A stretch of DNA of 49,554 nucleotides, from NCBI GenBank assembly GCA_013298775.1, contig JAAFIV010000034.1, forward strand, positions 1-49,554, in the 5' to 3' direction. Below, one piece after another: positions 15,889-24,927 of this stretch (positions within the stretch are counted from its first letter, which is position 1; each line of letters begins with the position of its first letter). A program made the translations under genes and the position numbers. Source of the DNA: Ignavibacteria bacterium (lineage in GTDB: Bacteria > Bacteroidota > Ignavibacteria > Kapaibacteriales > UBA4661). The notes beneath the pieces are model-generated. The model worked only from the letters and a program-made list of their open reading frames with translations. It was not told the origin of the DNA and searched no databases.

Positions 15889-17139
15889 ATGCTCGACCCC
15901 TCACTCTTTTTTATTTTCGGTATCAGTATTGCCATTTTTCTTAGCGTTTTGCTCTTTATCCAACCTCGCAGAACGCAAGCAAATACAATACTTTCAGCGT
16001 GGTTGTTCCTGATAGCGTTCCACACTACCCTTTATGTTATTGTAAGGACAAACGACCTTGAAATGATAGTACATCTTTTTCCTGTCGGCATAGTTCTGCC
16101 TATGGTTGAGGGGATTTTTTTGTATGCCTACACTGCTGCCGTCACCAATCAAATGCCTCGTCGCAAAAGCTCATGGTTGCTGCATTTGGTCGTGCCAATG
16201 ATTTTTCTTGTGTGGATGATTCCCTTTATGCAATTACCTAAAGCGCAGCAAATTGAGGTCCTTCGCAATAAAGGTGCAGGGTATGAGGTGTTCCTGATTT
16301 CAAATAGAATCGCCGTTGTCGGATCAATGCTCGGCTATACATTGTGGGCGCAAGTATTGCTTCATCGTCATCGTCGAAACATTCTGCATGAATTTTCCAA
16401 TACCGACAAAATTACCCTGAACTGGCTTCAATACTTGATTTATGGATTCGGCATCGTCTTACTCGCGGTTATTTATCAAGGAGGGAATTGGATTATTTAC
16501 GCTGCTGTTACAGCAATGGTGATGTATATCGGCTTTTTTGGTATTCGCCAAGGGGCTATTCTTACAGTAAACACTCAGCATGATTTGCAACACATTTTGC
16601 CTGTTGAACATACTCAGCACGAGCAAGATACCCAGAATCTTCTTTCTGAAAACATCTCCGCAGTACCCCAAACGCAAGATGTAATCAGGATTGTAGAAGA
16701 TATTATCCTCAAAACCTCTCCCACGCTTACCGACAACAACGAAGAGAAGAAAAAGTACGCAAAATCAGGTTTGACGGCAGTTATGGCGGAGGAATATCAC
16801 AACAAGCTCCGAGAAGCTATGCAAGTGCGAACGCTCTACACCAACAACGAACTCACCTTGAGCAACTTAGCGGAGGAACTCGGCATTTTGCCAAATTACC
16901 TTTCGCAAATTATCAATGAGCGCGAAGGGAAAACGTTTTATGATTATGTGAATGAACTGCGGATTGAAGAATTCAAGCGGCGGGTGACTCTCCCTGAGTA
17001 TAAAAATTTTACATTGCTCGCTGTTGCGTTCGATTGCGGTTTCAATTCCAAATCATCCTTCAATCGCTGCTTCAAAAAAGTGATGAACTGCTCGCCATCG
17101 GAATATTTGGAAAAAATGCACCTCCCCACGCACTCCTAA
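15889..17139 (+). CDS. Membrane-anchored AraC-family transcriptional regulator
   Basis: 416 residues from the ATG at 15889 (MLDPSLFFIFGISIAIF). An in-frame extension upstream comes from a fold-back element and the (TC)18 tract and is not counted. Residues 1 to about 225 hold seven or so hydrophobic segments (LFFIFGISIAIFLSVLLFI, ILSAWLFLIAFHTTLYVIV, WIIYAAVTAMVMYIGFFGI). A cytoplasmic linker leads to a C-terminal AraC/XylS double helix-turn-helix: LTLSNLAEELGILPNYLSQIINEREGKTF... and LLAVAFDCGFNSKSSFNRCFKK. This architecture is common in Bacteroidota. Ligand and targets are unknown; the hydrolase gene downstream could be a target. Confidence 0.9.
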   Translation: MLDPSLFFIFGISIAIFLSVLLFIQPRRTQANTILSAWLFLIAFHTTLYVIVRTNDLEMIVHLFPVGIVLPMVEGIFLYAYTAAVTNQMPRRKSSWLLHLVVPMIFLVWMIPFMQLPKAQQIEVLRNKGAGYEVFLISNRIAVVGSMLGYTLWAQVLLHRHRRNILHEFSNTDKITLNWLQYLIYGFGIVLLAVIYQGGNWIIYAAVTAMVMYIGFFGIRQGAILTVNTQHDLQHILPVEHTQHEQDTQNLLSENISAVPQTQDVIRIVEDIILKTSPTLTDNNEEKKKYAKSGLTAVMAEEYHNKLREAMQVRTLYTNNELTLSNLAEELGILPNYLSQIINEREGKTFYDYVNELRIEEFKRRVTLPEYKNFTLLAVAFDCGFNSKSSFNRCFKKVMNCSPSEYLEKMHLPTHS

Positions 17140-17320
17140 ATGGTCTCATCCTACACGATTACACTTCTTTCTGCTTCTCGCAAAGCATTGAAAAATTGAC
17201 TTTTGTGGGCAATGACACTCCTCTAAAATCCTGCCTCCACCATTGGGACGATATTGCTTCCTGAAAAGCATAGATTTGAAACGAAATTTTTTTGTTTCAT
17301 TGCTCAAGGATGTTGTTCCA

Positions 17321-18280
17321 ATGACTCTTTCCAAAATTATTCTTTCCCTTTCCTTGTTTATATGCTGTGCTGTGTCTGCGTGTACGACGCTTAACCCTTC
17401 CGAAGGGGGTAATCTTGTTCCCAAAACGGTGGACCAAGACGCGACACTGCCGTCCATCAAGGTAAATGGTACGCACCTTCACGCCGAGACCTTTGGCAAT
17501 CCAAATAACCCGATAATAATTGCACTACATGGCGGTCCGGGCGGTGATTATCGCTATATCTTGAACGCAAAAGCATTGGCAAATGACGGCTTTTTCGTGG
17601 TCTTCTACGACCAGCGCGGGTGCGGCTTGTCGAAGCGATATCCGCGTAAATCTATTGACTTGGACAATACGTTGGGCGATTTGAAAGGTGTTATCAATTT
17701 TTACCGCAAATCTCCCTCGCAAACCGTGATTTTGCTTGGTCATTCGTGGGGCGGTATGCTCGCAACGGCGTATGTGAACCAGTATCCAAGCGAGATAGAT
17801 GGCGTGATTGCTATGGAGCCAGGCGGCTTCACGGATGTTCAAGTAAATGCGTATTTCAGAGGAGCTACGCCAAGAAGTCCTTTTGGAGAAATAACCAGCG
17901 ACGTTTTGAGCCAAGAACAGTTTTTTACGGCAAGTGAAAGTAGTAATCACGAGCTTTTGGATTACAAAGTTGCCTTGATACAGCAGATGGGGGAGTTTCC
18001 GCATTTTCGCATGGGCTATATGGCAGCTCAAGATTTACTCGTGGATGGAACAAAAGCTGGTTTTGACTTCACGACTAATCTTCAACAATATAAACGAAAA
18101 ATACTCTTTATTTACAGCGACGGAAACGTGGCATATCCCACTGAACATGCACGCTCGGTCTCGTCGGCATATCCAAATGTTCTCCTTCGACAAATTCCGA
18201 ATTCCGTCCACAGCATGATTTTGCAAAACTGGGAAGCCACCTATCCCGAAGTGCGTTCGTATTTATCCACCTTCAAATAA
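17321..18280 (+). CDS. Lipoprotein alpha/beta hydrolase (proline iminopeptidase-like)
   Basis: 319 residues from the ATG at 17321; the longer frame opens with TTG and lacks a signal. The N-terminus is a lipoprotein signal (IILSLSLFICCAVSAC) with the lipidated Cys at 21. The catalytic domain shows the oxyanion motif ALHGGPGGDYRY, the FYDQRGCGLSKR strand typical of proline iminopeptidases and relatives, and the nucleophile elbow LLGHSWGGM (Ser142). The acid is probably the Asp in IYSDGNVAYP and the base the His in IPNSVHSM. It should act at the cell envelope on a peptide or ester; the substrate cannot be deduced. The outer-membrane protein gene begins 20 bp downstream, so the two may form an operon. 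Confidence 0.9.
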   Translation: MTLSKIILSLSLFICCAVSACTTLNPSEGGNLVPKTVDQDATLPSIKVNGTHLHAETFGNPNNPIIIALHGGPGGDYRYILNAKALANDGFFVVFYDQRGCGLSKRYPRKSIDLDNTLGDLKGVINFYRKSPSQTVILLGHSWGGMLATAYVNQYPSEIDGVIAMEPGGFTDVQVNAYFRGATPRSPFGEITSDVLSQEQFFTASESSNHELLDYKVALIQQMGEFPHFRMGYMAAQDLLVDGTKAGFDFTTNLQQYKRKILFIYSDGNVAYPTEHARSVSSAYPNVLLRQIPNSVHSMILQNWEATYPEVRSYLSTFK

Positions 18281-18300
18281 CTTTTACCTTCATTTTTAAT

Positions 18301-18981
18301 ATGAAAACAACAAACATTATCATCGCTCTTATTGCAAGTATTCTTGTGATATGCAGCAATCGTAGCAATGCACAAATTAATAACTGGCGGGCGTGGCAAG
18401 GCGAGCAGGCGTACATCGTCTCGTTGCAATTTGCCTTTGATTATGGCTTCGGCATCGGTGTGGGCTATGCCTACAAACTGAATACCGTGCTACCGATATT
18501 GCTCAACATTGACGTTTCTACGCAATTTGGCGAAAAAATTCTGGATGATTACAAAATACGTATCGGCGGGCAGGCAGAATTGGTGCGGCTTGGCGACTTT
18601 TCGACCACATTCAAGGCACAAGGAATTGTGCGGCGGCTCAGTAATCATTATGCGCAATATCTGAATATCGGTTCTGAACTCGGCATTATTGCTGGGTTTT
18701 ATCGACCAACGTGGTTTATGGTAGGAGAATTCACCTACGATAAAACGCTGTTCACTAATGTTCAGCACAGCGAAACGGCAAAGCAAAACTCCTTTCATCA
18801 ACCGCGCGATGGTTGGTATGCCTCATCGGGTGGAAATTTTCTCTACGGAATACAAGGTGGTTACTCGTTTCCGGCGATTGACGTGAATGCGAGATTGGGC
18901 GGAATTTCTACGGAAGATTTCAAAGGCGCACCGTTGTATCTACCGCTTTATGGTGTTTTGGGGATGAATGTTCGGTTTTGA
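18301..18981 (+). CDS. Predicted outer-membrane beta-barrel protein, unknown function
   Basis: 226 residues. A clear signal peptide (MKTTNIIIALIASILVICSN, cleavage near SNAQ) precedes alternating amphipathic strands (GFGIGVGYAYKLN, YKIRIGGQAELVRLG, NARLGGISTEDFKG). The protein ends in GMNVRF, a terminal phenylalanine that fits a BAM-recognised barrel. Glycine and aromatic residues are frequent. No named family was recognised. It follows the lipoprotein hydrolase closely and is followed by a terminator hairpin at 19063. Confidence 0.75.
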   Translation: MKTTNIIIALIASILVICSNRSNAQINNWRAWQGEQAYIVSLQFAFDYGFGIGVGYAYKLNTVLPILLNIDVSTQFGEKILDDYKIRIGGQAELVRLGDFSTTFKAQGIVRRLSNHYAQYLNIGSELGIIAGFYRPTWFMVGEFTYDKTLFTNVQHSETAKQNSFHQPRDGWYASSGGNFLYGIQGGYSFPAIDVNARLGGISTEDFKGAPLYLPLYGVLGMNVRF

Positions 18982-19062
18982 TAAAGGAACTTGAATTTCT
19001 ATCAAAGCCTTATTTTTACTTGCTCTGAAGGCATTTTTCTTGAAAATGCTCTTAAAATACAG

Positions 19063-19105
19063 AAGCCCTGTATGCAAGATATAATCAAGCATACAGGGCT
19101 TTTTT
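19063..19105. terminator. Terminator-like hairpin repeat, copy a
   Basis: A perfect 13-bp stem aagccctgtatgc/gcatacagggctt (19063-19075 with 19089-19101), loop aagatataatcaa, ending in six T on the plus strand. It follows the barrel protein gene. The same stem and loop recur at 21135, 24412 and, degenerate, at 24857. Confidence 0.85.
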
Positions 19106-19189
19106 GTGTAAAGGTGCGCTGGCTTATGCTAGTTTCAATTTCTTTGATTCAAAAATAATTGCTCTCCATTCCTTGCAACAAAAGCTCTG

Positions 19190-21100
19190 ATGCGGCGTAT
19201 GTGTCATCGTAGAAAAAATATTCTATCATCAATGAGTCCAATTATGTTGAACGTGGTACTTACTTTTGTCGCATTATTTTTGACCTTTGACCTTCTCTAT
19301 ACACAAGCCCCAAAGCCTAACGCCAATGCCATTTCCAAAGAATTACAGCGCGTACTCTCCGAAGAAAAACTTGCTGGAGCAGTCTGGTCAATCGTTGATT
19401 CCAACGGGCAGATTTTGACAGGAGCAGTGGGCTACAAAAACCTCAAAACAAAAGCTCTGATGCGCCCTGAAGACCGTGTTAGTGTTGGGTCAATTACAAA
19501 AACGGTTGTTTCATTGGGAATTTTGCGCCTTATTTCGCAAAAGAAAATCGGGTTGGATGATGCGGTCGAGAAAATTCTGCCAAACATTCATTTTCAAAAC
19601 GCTTGGCAAGCCACAAACCCAGTAACGGTGCGTCATTTGCTCGACCACCGCGCAGGGTTGGAGGATGTTCGCCTTTGGCAAATGTTTAGTGCGGAGGCAC
19701 GTCCAAACACGCCCTTGCAAGCAGCATTTGAGCGCGATACAACCGTGTTGCACGTTTTCGCTCCACCTGGAACAGTTTTTTCCTATTCCAATATCGGCTT
19801 CACCGTGCTTGGAATGGTCATCGAAGCGGTTTCGGGCATGAAATACGAGGTGTATTTAGATTCTGAAATACTTGCTCCACTTGGTATGACTCGTAGTACA
19901 GCCCACTTTGTAACACAAACTGGCGCAAACGCAGATTCTACCCTAGCTCTAGGGCATTTGGAAAATGGCGAAACAGCCCCCGCAATGCCAATGTATCTGC
20001 GCCCTGCTGGACAGCTCACGACAACCGCACACGACATCGCAGTTCTGATGAGCTTTCTGATGAGCAATGGCACCATCAATGGGCAAGAATTTATTGCACT
20101 AGAACTTCTGAAGCAAATGGGACAACAGCGCGAAAGCCCTGCTGCAAAGCGGGGTTTGGAAATTGGATATAGTTTGGGAGTTGGAAAACGCGATAGAAAT
20201 GGCGTTACGGCGTTGTTCCACACAGGCGCGATTGTGGGCTATAATGCTATGATGCAGTTTTTTCCCGCAACACGCTGCGGCTTTTTCATTTCGCACAATA
20301 TGGACAGCGAAACGGCGCAATATGAGCGTTCCAATCAGGTCTTGCTGGCGCATTTGCCCGTGAAGCCTCGTCAGAATAAGCCTGTCCCACAGAACCCTCA
20401 GGAATTATCGACATTTGACGGCTATTACACGCGGATTTTCTCGAAGTACAGCCGTTTCGCGCTTCTCGATGAACTCACGACCATCACTCGCGCCCGCTTT
20501 GAAGGCAACCGAGTCTATCTTGAGCCATTGCAAGGAAAAACAAAAACGCTCACATATTTGGGACAAGGTTTATTCCAAATGCAAGACAGGACGATAGCCT
20601 CACACGCTTTTTACCAGACGGAAAGCGGCGATTTTTTGATAAGCGATAGCAATACCACCATCAAGAAAACAAGCCTTCTGCGGCTTGTCGCGCTTTGGAC
20701 AAGCCTCCTTGCAGGGCTTTTGGGAATAGTATTGGTGCTAGGTTTAGGCGTTATTCACCTTGCCAAATATCGCACACGTGCTTGGAAAAGTGCAATCGCG
20801 CCAGCGTTTGGGGCAGTTTGTGCTTTCCTTGTGCCAGCAGTGCTTTTTTCCTTCGTTCCCTACACGCAATGGGGTGATTTGACCGCAGCAAGCGGCAGTT
20901 TGTACGCAGCAACTCTGCTTTTGCCAAGCGCGTGTGTGGCTTCATTACTGTGTTTGTGGCAGGAAAGCGGTAAGCAACATTGGCGAGAATTTTTCACCAA
21001 ACCAGTTTCTCTTTTATCACTATTTGCGCTCGCAATGATTCTACAAATGTGTTCAATGCTTGGTTCTTGGGGAATGATGCCGTTTTCGCTTTGGCAGTAA
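19190..21100 (+). CDS. Serine hydrolase (beta-lactamase/PBP-like) with C-terminal membrane helices
   Basis: 636 residues. An N-terminal signal or anchor (VVLTFVALFLTFDLLYTQ) is followed by a class C beta-lactamase-type domain: SITK (SxxK nucleophile in RVSVGSITKTVVSLG), the YSN motif in FSYSNIGFTVLGMVIE, and HTG in ALFHTGAIVGYN. A middle region of about 110 residues has beta character. The C-terminus has four hydrophobic segments (LLAGLLGIVLVLGLGVIHLA, FGAVCAFLVPAVLFSFVP, ATLLLPSACVASLLCLW, LLSLFALAMILQMCSMLG). It is predicted to be a membrane-bound peptidase or esterase with an extracytoplasmic active site; beta-lactam resistance is not implied. Start ATGs are possible at 19190, 19199, 19232 and 19244. 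Confidence 0.88.
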   Translation: MRRMCHRRKNILSSMSPIMLNVVLTFVALFLTFDLLYTQAPKPNANAISKELQRVLSEEKLAGAVWSIVDSNGQILTGAVGYKNLKTKALMRPEDRVSVGSITKTVVSLGILRLISQKKIGLDDAVEKILPNIHFQNAWQATNPVTVRHLLDHRAGLEDVRLWQMFSAEARPNTPLQAAFERDTTVLHVFAPPGTVFSYSNIGFTVLGMVIEAVSGMKYEVYLDSEILAPLGMTRSTAHFVTQTGANADSTLALGHLENGETAPAMPMYLRPAGQLTTTAHDIAVLMSFLMSNGTINGQEFIALELLKQMGQQRESPAAKRGLEIGYSLGVGKRDRNGVTALFHTGAIVGYNAMMQFFPATRCGFFISHNMDSETAQYERSNQVLLAHLPVKPRQNKPVPQNPQELSTFDGYYTRIFSKYSRFALLDELTTITRARFEGNRVYLEPLQGKTKTLTYLGQGLFQMQDRTIASHAFYQTESGDFLISDSNTTIKKTSLLRLVALWTSLLAGLLGIVLVLGLGVIHLAKYRTRAWKSAIAPAFGAVCAFLVPAVLFSFVPYTQWGDLTAASGSLYAATLLLPSACVASLLCLWQESGKQHWREFFTKPVSLLSLFALAMILQMCSMLGSWGMMPFSLWQ

Positions 21101-21134
21101 ATTATTTTGAAAGTAAAGGCTGTTTTTGAAATAG

Positions 21135-21177
21135 AAAAGCCCTGTATGCAAGATTTAATCAGACATACAGGGCTTTT
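21135..21177. terminator. Terminator-like hairpin repeat, copy b, between convergent genes
   Basis: A 14-bp perfect stem aaaagccctgtatg/catacagggctttt around a loop that contains aagatttaatca. The A-run on one side and T-run on the other make it bidirectional, and it lies between the stops of the plus-strand hydrolase (21100) and the minus-strand membrane gene (21198). Confidence 0.88.
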
Positions 21178-21197
21178 TAGCAATATTTCAGCGTAGA

Positions 21198-21749
21198 TTA
21201 TTGAGATACTTGATGTGATTTCCCGTATCTGAACATTCCGTACATCGTTATACCAAAGGCAATTTCAATCAATCCGCCTGTTAAAACTGAAAGAAATCCT
21301 CCCGCACCAAGCCTGAACAGCAGATATGATACCGCTCCTAAGGTTGCTCCCAGAATCCAATAAAGCCGCAAACCATAGAGGCTTGCAAAGGTCAGATAGC
21401 GACCGCCGATAATCATCAGCATCCCCTGAAAGAACCATTCTACCTTGATTTGAGCCAAACCCAATGCTAAGGGAATGCACATCAGCATCCAAATTGTTCC
21501 CTCCATTGCCAGTTTTTGCAATGGATTGTTTTTATCGTTTCCCGCCAAACCAATAACTTTATCCAGCAAGGTTGCGAGTGGATAGATAAGTCCACCACCG
21601 ATAAGCAAAGCCCAAACAGCTTTCTGAGGAGACACGAAATAAAAACACAATGACGACATAAGCCAGACAAACCCAGAAACCATGACCCCTGTTGAGCCAT
21701 AACCGTTTCCGTCTCTCATATCGCGCTGTGCGTCTTGTAGATTTTGCAT
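21198..21749 (-). CDS. DUF7010-like polytopic membrane protein
   Basis: 183 residues from the ATG at 21749 (MQNLQDAQRDMRDG); the longer frame opens with TTG. The opening acidic helix and VMVSGFVWLMSSLCFYFVSPQKAVWALLIGGG, then LAMEGTIWMLMCIPLALG and IIGGRYLTFASLYGLRLYW, resemble the DUF7010 family as I recall it. About six hydrophobic segments are seen. The function is unknown. It is convergent with the serine hydrolase gene and shares the bidirectional hairpin at its 3' end. Confidence 0.75.
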   Translation of the reverse strand: MQNLQDAQRDMRDGNGYGSTGVMVSGFVWLMSSLCFYFVSPQKAVWALLIGGGLIYPLATLLDKVIGLAGNDKNNPLQKLAMEGTIWMLMCIPLALGLAQIKVEWFFQGMLMIIGGRYLTFASLYGLRLYWILGATLGAVSYLLFRLGAGGFLSVLTGGLIEIAFGITMYGMFRYGKSHQVSQ

Positions 21750-21884
21750 ACTTGTTGTGAATGGTAAGTGAATGGAAGATAATATCAAATTGAGTTAATC
21801 ATTGTGCATACAAAGGGGCTGCAAACCGCTTGTTTACTCAGTTGCTATGTGCAATTCTCAACTTACATTGATATTACATTTGCA

Positions 21885-23396
21885 TCACGGCTTTTTCATC
21901 ATATCTTCAATTTTCTGTATCTCCTTTTGAGCGTGGCTGTTGTTGCTATCTAATGCAATGGATTTTTTGTAATTCGCTAAGGCTTTATCGTAGTTTTTAT
22001 CAAGGAAATATGCCTCTCCCAAGCTGTCGAACGCATTGGATGAGAGCGGATATACCTCGCAGTTGAGCGCGAAGATTGCAATCGCATCTTTTACGCGACC
22101 ATTTTGTAGCAAATCATATCCCATACTGTTCAGTAGGCGTTCTCTGAACTTGTTATTGTTTTGCGGCGAGGAGGCGGTAAGCGGCTGTGCGCGTTTCAGT
22201 TCGTGATATTTTTGCACGGCTGCTTCCACGCCTTTTTGCAAGAGTGCTTCGGTGATAATTTCTCGCGCCTGCGCTTCAGGAACTTTGTACTCTGCTCCGA
22301 ACACGATAGCTGCAAGGTCGTATGCAACTTTGCTTGCGGATGCTTCATCGCTATTGCTCAGAATGATGACGGTTACTCGCTCCGACGGCACACGCATCAA
22401 ATACGTCGAAAAACCATTGCCGCTTCCTGCGTGTCCGATAATGGTGCGATTAAATTTCTGCGAAATATGCTCCCAACCGTAGCCAGCCGCCTTGAACGGC
22501 GTAGCCATCGCATCCAACGACTTTTGAGAAACAAGTTTGGTTGTGGAGAGTGCCTTGTCATACAGCAGCAAATCCTCCGTTGTGCTGTACAACGAACCTG
22601 CTGAATACGGTATGAGTGGATTTTCGTAATGCGAATTGACGAAGGAATTCAGCGACCAATAATAGCCCGAAGCACGATTCATCACGAGTTGCGGGCGATT
22701 CATAAATTGCTCTCGCGGGTAGGGTGCGCCTGTATGCTTCATTCCAAGAGGGTTGAAGACATTTGCTTGCAAAAAATCGTAGTATGATTGCCTAGAAACT
22801 TTTTCAATAATCAATCCTAGCAAATGATAGCCCGTGTTGCTGTATTTGAACTTTTCGCCCGGCGGGAAATGAAGCGGCAGAGGGCGCACCAAATCAACAA
22901 CTGCCGTGTTTGTGTACGGCTGAAAAGAATGCTTTTCATCCCAATCCGGCAGCGATGACATATTCGGAATGCCAGAAGTATGCGTCAGAAGGTGATGGAT
23001 AGTGATGGGCTGCCACGCTGCGGGGCATTTATCAAGATATTTCCCAATCGAATCATTGACGCTCAATTTCCCGCGTTCCTGCAACTGCATAATTGCCATT
23101 GCGGTAAACTGCTTTGTTATTGAAGCAATGCTAAAAACTGTTTTGGGCGTATTCGGAACGTTCAATTCGTAGTTTGCCATGCCGTAGCCTTTGCTCAAAA
23201 GCGGCACACCGTCTTTTGCGATGAGGATTGACCCGCAAAATTGTTCGTGCTGCATGGAGGCTTTCATGTAGTTTTCGGCTTGCGCAATAATTTTTTCTGA
23301 TGAAACAACTTGAGCCGTGCCAGAGACCGCCAACAGCGCACAGAAACACGCTGCGAGCAGTATGAGCATAGAATATTTTCGCATAACGATCCGCAT
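21885..23396 (-). CDS. Exported serine hydrolase (beta-lactamase/PBP family) with C-terminal TPR
   Basis: 503 residues. The start at 23396 is set by an AAGGAG ideally spaced upstream, one of the few clear Shine-Dalgarno sites here. A signal peptide (MLILLAACFCALLAVSGTAQ) precedes the catalytic domain: SITK nucleophile motif at 92-95 (FSIASITKQFTAMA), YSN in KFKYSNTGYHLLGLI, and HAGSGNGFSTY in the KTG position. The last ~110 residues contain tetratricopeptide-like repeats (SSNAFDSLGEAYFLDKNYDKALANYKKSIALD), probably for protein contacts. Hydrolases of this type cut peptides, esters or cell-wall D-Ala linkages; the substrate is unknown. The AraC gene 109 bp upstream on the same strand is a candidate regulator. 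Confidence 0.93.
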   Translation of the reverse strand: MRIVMRKYSMLILLAACFCALLAVSGTAQVVSSEKIIAQAENYMKASMQHEQFCGSILIAKDGVPLLSKGYGMANYELNVPNTPKTVFSIASITKQFTAMAIMQLQERGKLSVNDSIGKYLDKCPAAWQPITIHHLLTHTSGIPNMSSLPDWDEKHSFQPYTNTAVVDLVRPLPLHFPPGEKFKYSNTGYHLLGLIIEKVSRQSYYDFLQANVFNPLGMKHTGAPYPREQFMNRPQLVMNRASGYYWSLNSFVNSHYENPLIPYSAGSLYSTTEDLLLYDKALSTTKLVSQKSLDAMATPFKAAGYGWEHISQKFNRTIIGHAGSGNGFSTYLMRVPSERVTVIILSNSDEASASKVAYDLAAIVFGAEYKVPEAQAREIITEALLQKGVEAAVQKYHELKRAQPLTASSPQNNNKFRERLLNSMGYDLLQNGRVKDAIAIFALNCEVYPLSSNAFDSLGEAYFLDKNYDKALANYKKSIALDSNNSHAQKEIQKIEDMMKKP

Positions 23397-23505
23397 GATA
23401 ATTTCTCCTTGAAAAATTTGTCGTGAATGATGCACAATAATTTCAAGGACAAATCTATACAATCATGTTTTCACAAAATAGTATGAGATTAGCCTCATTG
23501 AGCAA

Positions 23506-24300
23506 TCAGCAATTCCGAAAGTCTTTCGGCAAAAAACCGGTCGTTTCTTTGAAAACTTTGGTGAAGTGGCTTTGGTCGGAAAAGCCGCATTGGTAGGAGA
23601 TTTCCGTGAGAGCGAGGCGGGAGTTTTTAACAAGCGGAATACTGTGTTCGATTTTGAGTTTTCGTGAAAATTCTCCCAGTGTACAGGCAAAATATTTTCG
23701 GAAATGCTTGGAAATCGTTACTGGATGCGCTCCAGTAGCCAGCGAGAGTTCTTCGAGGCTGATAGATTCATTCCATTTGTCGCGCAAAATCTCGTTCACG
23801 CGCCGCGCCCAGAGTGGAGCGGCTTTGGTGGATACATTCGCTGAAGAGCTGATGAATTCAAGCACGAGTGCCTGAATGCTTGCCGAGCTGCACGTATCAG
23901 CAATCAGTAATTCTTTCTGCATTTTTAGCATCAGAAATTTTGCATCAAAGCGAGATTGCACGGCGTGTTCAAGCTGCATTTCCGAAACATTATACTTTTG
24001 CAAAAATGCTTGTTCAAACTCAATGAGCGTATTTTTAGTAATCGTTGTCCGGGCAAGAGAAGAGTGTTCTTCGCCAGCGTGATAAAAGTGCAGGTCGCCC
24101 GCTTTACGTGTATAGGAGCCATGTTTGCGGCGTTCGGTATCCTCGCCATGCAGTAAAAAACACAGATGCGGATTTTCGTGATAGTGCATCCCAAAACGGC
24201 ATTCCTCCGAAGAATACTCCGCCGTATGAATGATAACGCCTTCGCTCGTAAAACTGCGAAGTATCTTACCCGTAGATTTTCCTGCGCTTAAAGCAACCAT
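23506..24300 (-). CDS. AraC-family transcriptional regulator
   Basis: 264 residues. The N-terminal part is a cupin-like sensor (FGMHYHENPHLCFLLHGEDTERR, then AGDLHFYHAGEEHSSL). The C-terminal ~100 residues are a double helix-turn-helix: ISLEELSLATGAHPVTISKHFRKYFACTLGEF and ALTEISYQCGFSDQSHFTKVFKETTGFLPKDFR. It is soluble. It lies directly upstream of, and on the same strand as, the exported serine hydrolase, and it may control that gene and itself. The effector is unknown. Confidence 0.93.
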   Translation of the reverse strand: MVALSAGKSTGKILRSFTSEGVIIHTAEYSSEECRFGMHYHENPHLCFLLHGEDTERRKHGSYTRKAGDLHFYHAGEEHSSLARTTITKNTLIEFEQAFLQKYNVSEMQLEHAVQSRFDAKFLMLKMQKELLIADTCSSASIQALVLEFISSSANVSTKAAPLWARRVNEILRDKWNESISLEELSLATGAHPVTISKHFRKYFACTLGEFSRKLKIEHSIPLVKNSRLALTEISYQCGFSDQSHFTKVFKETTGFLPKDFRNC

Positions 24301-24411
24301 AACCTTCTTTCTGTGGGATATTGAATGTATGCAATATGCTTTGTACGCAAAAAACCTTTCGTCGGTTGCAGTGTTTGCTTTTTCTTACACGGTGTCCCTA
24401 AAAAATACTAC

Positions 24412-24456
24412 AAAATCCTTGTATGCAAGATAATATCAAGCATACAAGGATTTTTT
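24412..24456. terminator. Terminator-like hairpin repeat, copy c
   Basis: A 15-bp perfect stem aaaatccttgtatgc/gcatacaaggatttt with loop aagataatatcaa and a six-T tail on the plus strand. It lies between two minus-strand genes, after the small membrane protein gene and before the AraC gene's upstream side. The stem differs from copies a and b by compensatory C-to-T/G-to-A pairs, so structure has been kept. Confidence 0.85.
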
Positions 24457-24492
24457 GGGAAATGCTGACTTTCTGTACACCTAAGGATGATG

Positions 24493-24699
24493 CTAGGCTT
24501 TGGTCATTTTCGCCAGAGCAACGATAATTATTCCCATAGAAAGAAGAATTACTCCTACTCCCGCCGCAGCAATCATGCCACCTTCATGCGTTCCACGTGG
24601 AATTGCAACTATTTTCCCCGATAAAAATAGAGTAATGAGCGTACTCGTCATGATGGAAAGCGATAGTCCCACTGCTGCTTTTAAGGTATTGTTGTTCAT
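24493..24699 (-). CDS. Small two-helix membrane protein, unknown function
   Basis: 68 residues with two hydrophobic segments, AVGLSLSIMTSTLITLFLSG and MIAAAGVGVILLSMGIIIVAL, joined by a short loop (KIVAIPRGTHEGG) with several charges. An AAGGAG about 8 nt before the ATG supports real translation. No family was recognised. It stands alone between hairpin repeats c and d. The segment encoding the loop includes the palindrome ttccacgtggaa. Confidence 0.7.
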   Translation of the reverse strand: MNNNTLKAAVGLSLSIMTSTLITLFLSGKIVAIPRGTHEGGMIAAAGVGVILLSMGIIIVALAKMTKA

Positions 24700-24856
24700 A
24701 TCGAACTCCTTTGTATGAATTTAAGTACAGTTTAACTAGCATTTGAGCCAATTCACGAAGAATACGTACTTTTTATTGGATTGTTGCACTACCATACACT
24801 TCTTTCATTGCTTGCAATTCAAAAACTTATCACAGATTAAATTTTTTTAAAGGACA

Positions 24857-24897
24857 AAAGCCTTGCACACAAGATCTTATCAAATGTACAGGACTTC
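24857..24897. repeat. Degenerate copy d of the terminator-like hairpin repeat
   Basis: aaagccttgcacacaagatc and the downstream tcaaatgtacaggacttctg align with the stem and loop of copies a-c but with several unpaired positions and no T-run. It is a decayed member, 31 bp past the end of the 84-residue minus-strand gene. Confidence 0.6.
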
Positions 24898-24927
24898 TGT
24901 ATTGTTTAAGTGCGTAAAAGTATGATA

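Noticed and set aside
19190-21100. Naming the serine hydrolase as a beta-lactamase resistance gene
   Set aside because: The SxxK, YSN and HTG motifs are shared by many esterases and peptidases; C-terminal membrane helices argue for another role.
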